DNA from: Conchocele bisecta
Taxonomy: Eukaryota; Mollusca; Bivalvia; Lucinida; Thyasiridae
DNA: 64,000 nt
Direction of reading: 5' to 3'
Assembly (NCBI GenBank): GCA_029237695.1
Contig: CM055268.1
Span: forward strand, 49,990,418-50,054,417
In this document: piece by piece, positions 53,682 through 64,000 of the stretch
How positions within the stretch are numbered: position 1 is the stretch's first letter
Layout: each line of letters opens with the position of its first letter
Program-made: the position numbers and the translations under genes
The notes under the pieces: generated by a model
What the model was told of the DNA's origin: nothing
Database searches by the model: none
What the model saw: only the letters and a program-made list of their open reading frames with translations

Positions 53682-54150
53682 TACACGTAGATTGTTATAT
53701 ATAGATACACAGACAGGCGCGCGCACGCGGGTAGAAAGAAGATGTTATGATATTATTGTTCTCCTGTTTGAACTACTGAGTAGTTCTGTTCATGAAACAG
53801 CAACAATCACTGACTGGCAGCTGCTGCTACAGGAGGAGACGGAAAATAGTTGCCACCCGGCGACGCAATGGCCAGCGGCAGCATATATTCTTGTGCTGAT
53901 GATGAAACTGGGGTGACAAAATACGCTCAGAGACCGTGGTATGACACGGAATCGATTCTGAAGTTTGAAACACCATGCAGCATGTGTCTAATTGGAATGA
54001 ACAGTTATGGTAAAACCAGCTACATAAGTCGCATAAGGCACGGTATTGAGTAGCTGAATACTTAGATGCACGTAGTTTATTATATATAGATACACATACA
54101 TACATATATACAGACAGACATACAGAGATAGAAAGAAGATACAGAACTAT
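53682..54150. repeat. Direct repeats flanking a coding-like fragment
   Basis: TAGATACACGTAGATTGTTA...ATAGATACACA...GTAGAAAGAAGATG (53682-53742) and TAGATGCACGTAGTTTATTA...ATAGATACACA...ATAGAAAGAAGATA (54062-54143) are diverged direct copies ~370 bp apart. The fragment between them is described separately. The second copy has an ACATAC/ACAGAC microsatellite. Confidence 0.65.
53869..54053 (+). pseudogene. ATPase-like fragment with Walker A motif
   Basis: Frame MASGSIYSCADDETGVTKYA...CSMCLIGMNSYGKTSYISRI ends in a stop 9 codons after the motif. GMNSYGKT fits the P-loop consensus G-x4-G-K-T, and the hydrophobic strand just before it (CSMCLIG) has the expected position. The layout, with a short N-terminal part, F-x-x-P, strand, P-loop and helix, resembles the N-terminus of FtsK/HerA-type packaging ATPases found in Polinton/adintovirus-like elements of invertebrates. 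The fragment stops before any Walker B motif. A chance match of a short motif cannot be excluded. Confidence 0.35.
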
Positions 54151-54264
54151 GGAACGTTATAACGTTCTATCGCCATCAGCTGCCGACGAGACGGGCAGCG
54201 AACGGTTGCTAACCAGCAATGCCGGCAACCGTGTACATATGTAGGTACCGAACTGGTATTTTTA

Positions 54265-56095
54265 CATGTTAACATACTTTTAGACATGTGATGAAAACGT
54301 ATAGCATTCATTATGGTGTCTCTCAAAGCGGCAGCTATGCGTGATGAGATACAAGAAAGCAATAAATGTACACTACTTGCTGTTGTCACTGATTGTTCTA
54401 ACCAGAATAATCGTAGTGACTACGGCAACTACTAATATGTATTGCGTTCCTTTCTTTTGCTTATCTAGTATAATCGTTACATGTATATACTATGCGCAAT
54501 GCAATGCTGTGACATAGTGTCTCGTAAGCCAAATATGGATGGATGGCATTGATATGACGTGCTATGTATTATCGATATTTTATACTATGTACAAATGACA
54601 TGTGACAATATATACATTGTACATACATGGTCATTCAATTGCGATCAATAATGCAATTTGTCTCCACATAGCAGTCTGGAGTTACGTATGGAGCGTGTAA
54701 AGCAAACTTGGAATTTAATCAACATGTTGTTACGAAGCAGGGGGCCGTTTCACTAAACTTCGTAAAACTAAAATGTTCGTAAGTGAAAAATTATGATAGT
54801 CTGTATATTTCACATTAACAATGTTTTCTTGTAAACACTTATTGGATGTTAATCCATCAATATAAATTTACAGACGATCTTAAATTTGTACTTGCGAACA
54901 TTTTATTCGTACGAAGTTTAGTGAAACGGTCCCCTGCAGTGTCCAGTGCAATTCAGTGTGATTAATTGTGCAAACTGCCAACATTTCATTACTTTGGCCG
55001 AAATAACGCAAAACGCATCTCGCGGCGTGTACGATTTAGCTGAAAACTAGTTGTGATTATTTGCTGCAAAAACGACAAAAAATGCGCGAAAGTGCATGTC
55101 TAGTAAGCATGACTGCATGCTTATTGTATTATGTTATTATAGTGTAAATATGCTATACGTTTATGTGCATGCATATATACATTGGATAATGCTGTTTTTG
55201 TTGATCACATTGACTAGATCTACGTGCAGCTCTCTGCGACACAGAAATTACCTGTACGCGAAGGTGATCATAGTAACCCGCTGTGATGGTTGCACTACAG
55301 GTGACATGTAAAATCGATACTGTGTCATTTACCGCCGAAACGTGTGAATTCTCACGGGAGATCGGCATCGAACGAACTTGCATTAGTTGAAACAATATGG
55401 ATTAAGTTATAAGTCATGTAAAGGAACACTACATGGTATGATACAAACATTAAATAGTGTGTGGATTGGAAAACAAGCTTGAAAAACGTATATGAATTCT
55501 TCTCCACTATAAGCGTGAGTACAATATACATGGACTTATTGTCAGGCAGGTTACGACTAGTTAGTTATCAATGGTCACTGAAATAACAATTCATCATTTA
55601 TACTTGAAATAGATGGTATAACTTGCATTATAAGTATGTATCTCAGAAGTTGCCGAGACACTTATCCGTTCTCTTTCGAATATGTAGTTTATTTTAGGGA
55701 AGTTGCAAAACTAATAACGGGTTGGCCTGGAAAATTTGCGGTAAATAAAGAACGGAGACGCACGTGGAGCAGTAGCGGAGGAAGAAAACACACACTGCTA
55801 GCTGCATCCATCGGCTCGAATTACCTCCAGAGAGTCGTACACATTTCCATTGCAGACAACCAAAGGCTGTTTCGGGTTATTTATTGAAATGTCCCGGTGA
55901 ATAGGAAGTGTGCGACCAAACATGCGAAAAGATCAATGCAGACAAACGAATGAAAACGATCACTGTGTGCGACAGGACGATGCGTGACCATACGTAGCAA
56001 AAGTGTGTCACGGATTGCACTATATTTATTTCTTCATTCAATAACGCCCTATCAACAGCTACTGTAATTATAGTCCGGATTAACTGGGTCGAATA
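54265..56095. repeat. Large inverted repeat, left arm (~1.83 kb)
   Basis: Homologous in inverse orientation to 61613-63515, roughly 90 percent by eye with small indels. Shared landmarks: GTCTCTCAAAGCGGCAGCTA near 54320/63455, the MITE at 54741/62812, TACATTGG...GTCGCACAGAG-type sequence near 55200/62560, and CACGTGGAGCAGTAGCGGAG near 55771/62035. The inner boundary is after AACTGGGTCGAATA. The frame at 55636-55887 is broken in the other arm by a ~100-bp insertion and indels, so it is not a gene. Confidence 0.85.
54741..54934. mobile_element. MITE inside left arm
   Basis: GGGGCCGTTTCACTAAACTT ... GTTTAGTGAAACGGTCCCC. Same family as 34700. Also present at the matching place in the right arm, so it predates the inversion-duplication. 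Confidence 0.85.
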
Positions 56096-57500
56096 CCAGT
56101 GGGACGGTAAAAACCCAAACTGTTGTAACCCTCACGCACTTTCGATTTCGACATTTGGCGTGAGGGTTTTGGCTATTGTATAATAACCGACATACATGCA
56201 ACGGGAATTCAAGTAAACCCACCCTAGTCTCTACCTCCATGCATTTGGAGGATGAGAACCGCTGGCTTAGGGTATGTACAGTTATTGTTTCTGCTTCATC
56301 CAAAATGAACTAGAGTACCCCTGATGTACCCTTCAGTAGAAACCAGAGTCCCCCCCCCAAACCAATAGTGCATATTGTGTGAATAAGATTATAAAACTCT
56401 TTGTTTTGGCCGGCTGGAATATTGTAGCTACACAAAACTGCTTGTCTTATCATTTAAATGTCTCTCGCATGAATATTAAGTGGAGAATTAGAATGTTTCA
56501 CGTAGGCGATGGGATAGTGACAAAGGTGAAATACCTGTATCTATAAATAACATACTATTACTACGTTTATCATAATAGTAAACCAGTGAACCAATCAGCG
56601 GCAAGGTCATAAACCACGTGTATGGCTCTGTGTCATTGATTGTCAAAACCCATGGCCTTGATATCATAATAGCAGATGTACTGCGTATTTATTTTGAGTA
56701 TGGAGTTTTGTGTCTCCAACTATCTTTTATTTGAACAAGTATATTCAGTGTGTCTTGCAGCACTTATAATTTGGAAAGCGTGACGTATAACATGTATGTG
56801 CATGTGTGTATTGCCGGGAGAGTGGATGGTATATTGTGTTTCCGAGAGATGTAGTCCCAAACCAGCCTGCGCCGCCGCGCAGTCTGATCAGTGTCTACAC
56901 TTTTCAACAATTCATTGCCAAACTACTTGTGTGTCACATAATCAAATTCCAGACGCATATAAATCCAAATAATTGTGTCAGCTAGCCAGGATTTAAAATG
57001 GTCAAATACCAGACGGGCCCCTCAGTCTCGTGGCGATTATCACATGGGGCTGTGTTAATGTGTATATAAGGGGTAGTATGTGCACATAGTATTTTTCCGT
57101 TTACATAATATTATGTAGTGTTGTACTTGATCTTCGATGAGCTACGTTATACATGCATATTTAGATCTGTTTGTACTGGTATTATTATTATTGTGTACAA
57201 TTATTCTGTCACAAACACTGGGCTCCTTTTATTACGCTAAATTAAGTAGGGACATGCACAGCAGATGAGATTCCATTCAATAGAAACATTTATATTCATA
57301 TGGGGCTCACCATGATCACCTGACCAGTTCGAATTTCAGTGAATTCCATATTCCTGTAAATGTCCTTTTTCCAATGTTCATTTTGCTCTGTAATATGACA
57401 ACTTTCTTTTCAGTACTTCACTTTTCCCTGAATCATTCTAGTTCGCCTCTACTTCATTTTTTATGTAGGAAGATTTACCCGTTGAGTCTCAGCGGCTCAT
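56096..57500. other. Spacer of the large inverted repeat, left of the LINE
   Basis: No gene. A C-run (56350-56359) and a decayed GATCAG palindrome fragment (56860-56910) are visible. No further repeats were matched. Confidence 0.45.
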
Positions 57501-60500
57501 CCTGTTTGTCCCCCGATTATGGAATCACCTAATGTATGTCGATATTTCTGTATACAGGATGAGGATATGCCTCTTTGTTGTTTTGCAGTCCCTGATGAAG
57601 GGTTGTAGATCTTTCACAAGTTTCGAGCTATATATTTGCCTTTCCAGCATACTCCTTCGTTGCGGAGACATTCATCCGAACCCAGGACCGACTAACATAC
57701 CTAACACAAGTACAAACATTACTGAACTAACCCAACACAAACTATCCATTGTTCAATATAACATTCAAAGCTTCTTACATAAAAAAGATCTACTCTACTC
57801 CGAACTTTCTGACTTTGATATTCGTTGCTTCACAGAAACATGGCTCACAGACAACACCTCCTCTGTTGACCTTCTCTATACACACTTCAAAGCTCCATTT
57901 CGACAGGATAGGGCGACCGACGCTCATGGCGGTCTATTGGTCTATGTAAAGGAGCAGGTTTATTCTATCAGACGACATGATTTAGAGGTACCAGGGACTG
58001 AATGCATATGGATTGAAATTCATCAACAAAATACTCGCACATTGGTTGGTACTTTCTATAGACCTCCTAACGCACCCGCTGCTGTCATGGCTTGATTGAA
58101 AATTATATTGGTCTAGCATTTGATACTGGTGTTTCTGATATTATAGTAACAGGTGATTTGAATCTTGACATGCTAAAAACTCATTCGGCAACGAAGATCA
58201 ACAATATCTCACAACAATACAGTCTCACGCAATCAATTACGCAACCAACCCACTTCACAGAGACCAGTTCGTCACTTATAGACATTTTTCTCACTTCATC
58301 AGATGTCCAGGTTGTATTATCCGGTGTGGGAGAACCGTTTCTAGACCAGCACGTTAGATTTCATTGCCCTATCTTTCTACTTCTGAACTATGCAAAACCT
58401 CGCACCCAAAGATATACACGCAAAATATGGAAATATAAACAGGGTGACTATCATACACTTAGACATTCAGCTGACACATTCAACTGGCAATCCCTAATTC
58501 ATCCAGACATCGATAGATATGCACACAATATCACTTCTAAGATTTCTCAATTAGCACATGATTCTATTCCTAATAAGGTTGTTACCGGCAGACCCTCTCA
58601 TCCTCCTTGGTTTCACAACGAAATTAGGAAAATGATAAGAAAACGCAAACGGTCGTATGACAAAGCAAAAACAACAAACAACCCCGATCACTCAGAAACT
58701 CAGAAATGATACAATTTCTTTTGTTCGTAATTCCAAGAAGCACCATGAGGATACTGTATCTGCTGAACTGAACTCTGGCTCTCCACGTAGTTCCAATTGG
58801 TGGTCAACTATGAAGACGCTTATCAAACCGGCACGTTCTACTTCTATTCCTCCTCTTAAACACCGTGATTCTATTTTCTCGGACGGTAATGATAAAGCTA
58901 ACATGTTCAATACATTTTTCGCCTCCCAAACCCAACTAGCTGATGCCAACAGACCTCTTCCAGAATTGGACATGACCCAGACCGACCTAAACTCGATAAC
59001 ATAATAATTACACCACCTGAAGTTAAATCTGTACTGGAATCTCTAAAACTCGGAAAATCAGCAGGTCCCGACGGCATATATAACAGGATTCTGAAGGAAC
59101 TTTCTTTACAACTATCCAAGCCTTTATGTGCTATTTTAACAGATCTCTATATCTTGCTCAGGTACCAATCTTGTGGAAGGAGGCCTCTGTCTGTGCGATT
59201 TTCAAAAAAGGTGATCCATTAGACGTATCAAATTATCGACCTATATCTCTTCTTTGCACCATGGAAAAGGTAATGGAGAAAATCATACACAAACACATGT
59301 TCAACTTTCTCAACACTAACAATTGCATCTCAACTCTTCAATCTGGGTTTGTGCCAAATGACTCTACAGTTAACCAACTTGTCGATCTCTATAATACTTT
59401 TGGAAAGGCTCTTGATGATGGTAAAGAGGTTCGTTCCGTTTACTGCGATATTTCAAAAGCATTTGATAAAGTATGGCACAGAGGCCTTGTCCTTAAAATA
59501 CAGGTGACAGGAATTACAGGTTATTTGCTCAGTTGGCTTACAAACTACCTACAAGGGCGTAAACAACGTGTTGTACTACCCGGTCATACTTCTGATATTG
59601 CTGATATATATGCTGGTGTTCCTCAAGGCTCTATTCTGGGACCACTGCTCTTCTTGGTATACATTAATGACATTGTAAACAACATTACTTCTACTATCAA
59701 ATTGTTTGCTGATGATACATCTCTCTATGTTGTTATGGATGACCCTAATCAGGCAGCCGATTGTCTTAATACTGACCTTGAAAGGATACAATAATGGGCC
59801 AACAAATGGATGGTGACCTTCAATCCCTCTAAGACCGAATCTCTTCTTATCTCTGGAAAACTAACACTCCTCAGCACCCTCCATTGCTCATGAACCATTC
59901 GGTCATCCAAGAAGTTCAACATCATAAACACCTCGGTCTTTCTTTATCAAACAATGGAACATGGCACTCTCACTTTGAACTTCCAAAGCATGGACAAGAA
60001 TCAATATGATGAGGAAGTTGAAATTTCGCCTCAACAGGAAAACTCTTCAAATAATGTACACCTCTTTCATTCGTCCTGGCTTGGAGTATGCTGATGTTAT
60101 ATGGGATAACTGCACAAGGTACGAAGAACAAGATTTGGAAAAAATACAAATCGAAGCAGCTCGTATTGTAACTGGAGCCACTAAACTTGTATCATTTGAA
60201 TCTCTATATCACGAAGCAGGTTGGGAAACTTTAAAATCCAGACTAAAGAAACACAAACTTGTACTCTTCTATAAAATGTATAACCGTCTCTCTCCTCCCT
60301 ATTTGTCATCTCTTGTCCCAGCAAATGTAGGTGAAACTGTTGACTATAATCTAAGAAACTCGCAGAACACATCCACGCTGGCTTGTAAGACTCAGTTGTA
60401 TCTAAACTCATTTCTACCGTCTACAATACAAGACTGGAACCAACTCTCATCGCCAATTCGTAACTCCACTTCCCTGAGAATCTTCAAGAATCACATCAAC

Positions 60501-61340
60501 ACAGATATTAGAAAACCACCCAACTATTACTATTATGGTAAGCGCGAAGCACAAATCTACCACACACGCATTCGTACACATTGTAGCAATCTAAACCAAC
60601 ACTTATTCTCGAACAACATAATAGATAATCCACGCTGCAGATGTGGGGCGATTGAAGATACACAACACTTTTTCCTACACTGTCCCATATATATGGACCT
60701 ACGACTTAACATGAACACCAGTTTATTACAGTTCGATATTCCCAGAGACGACTTCCGTGTACTCCTATATGGTAGTCCATCAGCTGATGACGAAACTAAT
60801 ATGTCGATTCCGTTCATGAATACATTATCCGGTCGAAACGGTTTGAGTATCGGTAGATACACATTGTCTCTTTCTCACCCGATTGATCACCTAACTTGTA
60901 TATTCCTCTCGTTCTTCGGAACGCCATTATTAAAGAATACATCATAATCATAAGTGGACTATCCAGTCAGCTGAGTTGGACGGGCAAACTACCTTGTATT
61001 CATCTACTTGTATTTTTCTTTCTTTCTTTTTTTATATTATAACTATTATTTTTTATACCTCCTACTTCTCTTTCTTATTTTTTTCTTCTTCTCCAAATCA
61101 GTTTAAACAGTGTCCAAAATGTGTTCTTATTTGCTTTGCACAATCATACAACTATTTATATGCGTTTTGTCACGACAACAAAATAAATGTACTGATAACA
61201 AAAGGAGACAGTGTTATAAGCTCTCGAGCTTTCTTCTGAATCCTTTTCACATTTTACATTATTGTAACGTGTACTACATTTGTAAACATGATACTGTATG
61301 TGTCAAAATGTGAATAAAATATTGCTTAAACTAATTTGAT
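57501..61340 (+). pseudogene. Dead CR1/L2-like LINE
   Basis: A non-LTR retrotransposon in which one polyprotein would supply endonuclease and reverse transcriptase for target-primed integration. In order: a hydrophobic N-terminus ending LLRCGDIHPNPGP (57651-57690); an endonuclease (VQYNIQSF, FTETWL, GTFYRPPN, VTGDLNLDML, SLIDIFLTS); reverse transcriptase blocks (GKSAGPDGIYNRIL, NYRPISLL, QSGFVPNDST, DISKAFDKVW, GVPQGSILGPLLFLVYINDI, LFADDTSLYV); a thumb region; and the C-terminal CRCGAIEDTQHFFLHC knuckle, ending at 60947. No RNase H. Frames change near 58085, 58700, 59004, 59135 and 59860, and there is a stop at 59792, so it is inactive. The 3' UTR runs to ~61340. It sits inside the large inverted repeat. 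Confidence 0.9.
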
Positions 61341-61612
61341 TGACTAGAGGTGCCATCACCTCACTTTCTCCAGCCACCGTCACATATTATTAAACACCGA
61401 CACCGACATGTATGTCATCGTAAGAATAAGCGAATATAGCCAATAATTATTGTTGCACTGTCCTGTGAATTCAGACCGATCGACATCCCAAGGTCCGGCC
61501 ACCGAGTAAGCATAGTTTTCACAAAGCAGGAACATGTGAATAGGTATACCTGGATTATTGAAACGACGAGTAACCCCAAAACCCCACCCTCACGCCCGCA
61601 TCGATACAGGTG
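61341..61612. other. Spacer of the large inverted repeat, right of the LINE
   Basis: No frame or repeat recognised. The sequence differs from the matching side of the left arm. Confidence 0.4.
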
Positions 61613-63515
61613 AAATATGATATTCGACCCAGTTAAACCGGCCTATAATTACCGTAGCTGTTGATAGGGCGTTATTGAATGAAGACATAAATAAAGTGCA
61701 ATCCGTGACACACTTTTGCTATGTATGGTCACGCATCGTCCTGTCGAACACAGTGTTCGTTTTCATTGGTTTGTCTGCAGTGATTTTGTTCGCATGTTCG
61801 GTCGCACACTTCCTATTCACCGGGACATTTCAATAAATAACCCGAAACAGCATTTGGTTGTCTGCAATGGAAATATGTACGACTCTCTGGAGGTAATTCG
61901 AACCGATTTTTATATCTCATTACTTCTGTCGCAATAACGTCATCAGAACATGTCGTTCTATTTTATGAAAATAAAAAAATAAAAAATACTGTCTATACAG
62001 CTATCAGTGTGTGTCTTGTTCCTCCGCTACTGCTCCACGTGCGTCTCCATTCTTTATTTACCGCATTTTTGCCAGCCCAACCCGTTATTCGTTTTGCAAC
62101 TTCCATAAAATAAACTACATATTCGAAAGAGAACGGATAAGTGTCTCGTCAACTTCAGAGATACATACTTATAATGCAAGTTATACCATCTATTTCAAAT
62201 ATAAATGATCAATTATTATTTCAGTCACCATTGATAACTAACTAAGTCATAACCTGCCTGACAGTAATTCCATGTATATTGCACTCACGCTTATAGTGGA
62301 GAAGAATTCATATAAGCTTTGTCAAGCTTTTTTTCCAATCCACACACTATTTAATTTTTGTATCATACCAGGTATTGTTCCTTTACATGACTTATAACTT
62401 AATCAATATTGTTTAAACTAATGCAAATTCGATCGTTGCCGATCTCCCGCGATGTTTCGGCGGTAAATGACACAGTATCGATTTTACATGTCACCTGTAG
62501 TTCAACCATCACAGCGGGTTACTATGATCACCTTCGCGTACAGGTAATGTCTGTGTCGCACAGAGCTGCACGTAGATCTAGTCAATGTGATCGACACAAA
62601 TAGCATTGTCCAATGTATATATGCATGCACATAAACGTATAGCATATTTACACCATAATAACATAATACAATAAGCATGCAGTCATGCTTACTAGACATT
62701 CACTTTCGCGATTTTTTTGTCGTTTTTGCTGCGTTTTACGCTATTTCGGCCAAAGCAATTAACTGTTGGCGGTTTGCACAATTAACCACACTGAATTGCA
62801 CTGGACACTGCAGGGGACCGTTTCACTAAACTTTGTACGAATAAAATGTTCGTAAGTACAAATTGAAGATCGTCTGTAAATTTATATTGATGGATTTACA
62901 CTTATATAAATGTAAATCCAATAAGTGTTTACAAGAAAACATTGTTAATGTGAAATATATAGACTATCATAAGTTTTCATTTACGAACATTTTAGTTTTA
63001 CGAAGCTTAGTGAAACGGCCCCCTGCTTCGTAACAACATGTTGATTCAATTCCATGTTTGCTTTACACGCTCCATACGTAACTCCAGACTGCTATGTGGA
63101 GACAAATTGCATTATTGATCGCAATTGAATGACCATGTATGTACAATGTATATATACTTGATTAAAGTGTCACATGTCATTTGTACATAGTATAAAATAT
63201 CGATAATACATAGCACGTCATATCAAATGACACCCATCCATATTTGGCGTACGAGACACTATGTCACAGTATTGCATTGCGCATAGTATATACATGTAAC
63301 GATTATACTAGATAAGCAAAACAAATGAAGGCAATACATATTAGTAGTTGCCGTAGTCACTACGCTTATCCTGGTTAGAACAATCAGTGACAACAGCAAG
63401 GAGTGTACATTTTTGCTTTCTTTTATCTCATCACGCATAGCTGCCGCTTTGAGAGACATCATAATGAATGCTATACGTTTTCATCACATATCTAAACTTA
63501 AAGTATGTTAACATA
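61613..63515. repeat. Large inverted repeat, right arm (~1.9 kb)
   Basis: Reverse complement of 54265-56095, with an extra ~100-bp AT-rich block at about 61905-62005 absent from the left arm. Contains the inverse SINE-tail block TAGCTGTTGATAGGGCGTTA at ~61655. Confidence 0.85.
62812..63024. mobile_element. MITE inside right arm
   Basis: AGGGGACCGTTTCACTAAAC ... TTAGTGAAACGGCCCCCT, the partner of 54741-54934. The centre differs by a short inverted TTTACACTTATA/TATAAATGTAAA segment that the left-arm copy lacks. Confidence 0.8.
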
Positions 63516-64000
63516 TATTACATAAAACACTCACGAATCACTATTTACAAAGGCAAACTCCTAGAAAAGTACCCATTATAAGATACAGAACTGTCGTCTC
63601 CTAAACATGGCTGATATGGAGTCTTGCAAAGGCAGAATGTTGCACATGAACACTGTCCGTTTCTCACCAACAAATAGGAGATCATAATGAAAAACATGAA
63701 ACTTAATCGATCTAGTTCTTTGATATTTGCCTTGAACGTTTTTTGCTGCTGGGACAGCTACTAGTATTTTCTCGATAGTTGTTGTGGGTCTTTCGTTAGG
63801 TTTGCTTTACGTTTTATACACTGATAGTACGTATATTTAAGGTATTGTTACTTTCCTTTTCGGACCGCGCACCGCTGGTCGTTGAATGCATATTTGCGCC
63901 GCGTTGAAAGCTGAAGGTTCCTCGACCACCGATGTGTGAGTGTCGTGTGTTTATTACGACGTATTGCGTTAATTTCTGCTTCGCGCGAGTTCATGTGTCT
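63516..64000. other. Non-coding up to window end
   Basis: No gene or repeat recognised. The last ~150 bp is somewhat GC-richer and may belong to a feature beyond the window. Confidence 0.4.

Noticed and set aside
55636..55887. 83-codon frame as a host gene
   Set aside because: The matching sequence in the other arm of the inverted repeat has indels and a ~100-bp insertion, so the frame is not conserved.

Overview
The window looks like a piece of a marine invertebrate nuclear genome. A heterodont bivalve mollusc is my best guess. It is AT-rich, almost all non-coding, and crowded with degraded transposons, MITEs, tRNA-derived SINEs and minisatellites. The few protein-coding pieces are split by GT-AG introns. 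The bivalve guess rests on repeat style (GATCAGCCTGTGCATCCGCAC-type palindromes, TTAACG-CCATCAACAGCTAAGGTCAT SINE tails) and is inference. A 500-N assembly gap lies at 29132-29631.

Host gene. The only convincing host gene is on the minus strand between 41999 and 33962. Its exons join in phase: a CUB domain over two exons (41733-41999, 41041-41187), one exon carrying an LDL-receptor class A module, a transmembrane helix and the juxtamembrane tail (37611-37885), then cytoplasmic tail exons (36469-36816, 33962-34456). The tail carries PPxY motifs. It exists twice, because a tandem genomic duplication fused the end of the transmembrane exon to the front of a tail exon and made an in-frame 116-codon hybrid cassette. 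The signal-peptide exon was not found.

Layout. 1-10 kb: TTAA-flanked MITEs, a SINE, a ~200-bp tandem repeat, palindromes and one MITE with 5-bp target duplications. 10-11.5 kb: PIF/Harbinger transposase relic. 12.3-14.1 kb: 21-bp minisatellite. 14.1-19.9 kb: MITEs, SINE, and a TTAA element carrying a coding-like insert. 19.9-23.7 kb: locally GC-rich sequence I cannot classify. 23.8-25.3 kb: 3' end of a LINE with RNase H. 25.4-27.6 kb: Tc1-like transposase relics. 27.8-28.4 kb: tandem array. 29.1-29.6 kb: gap inside a palindrome. 30-33.8 kb: MITEs and an array built from pogo-like transposon ends. 34-42 kb: the receptor gene with transposon-filled introns. 42.2-53.7 kb: MITEs, a SINE nested in a MITE, a 2-kb element with internal minisatellites, and a local duplication. 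53.8 kb: fragment with a Walker A motif. 54.3-63.5 kb: a large inverted repeat (arms ~1.85 kb) enclosing a dead CR1/L2-like LINE with a 2A-like NPGP motif.

Apart from the receptor gene the pieces do not form a pathway. They are the debris of many unrelated transposon insertions.
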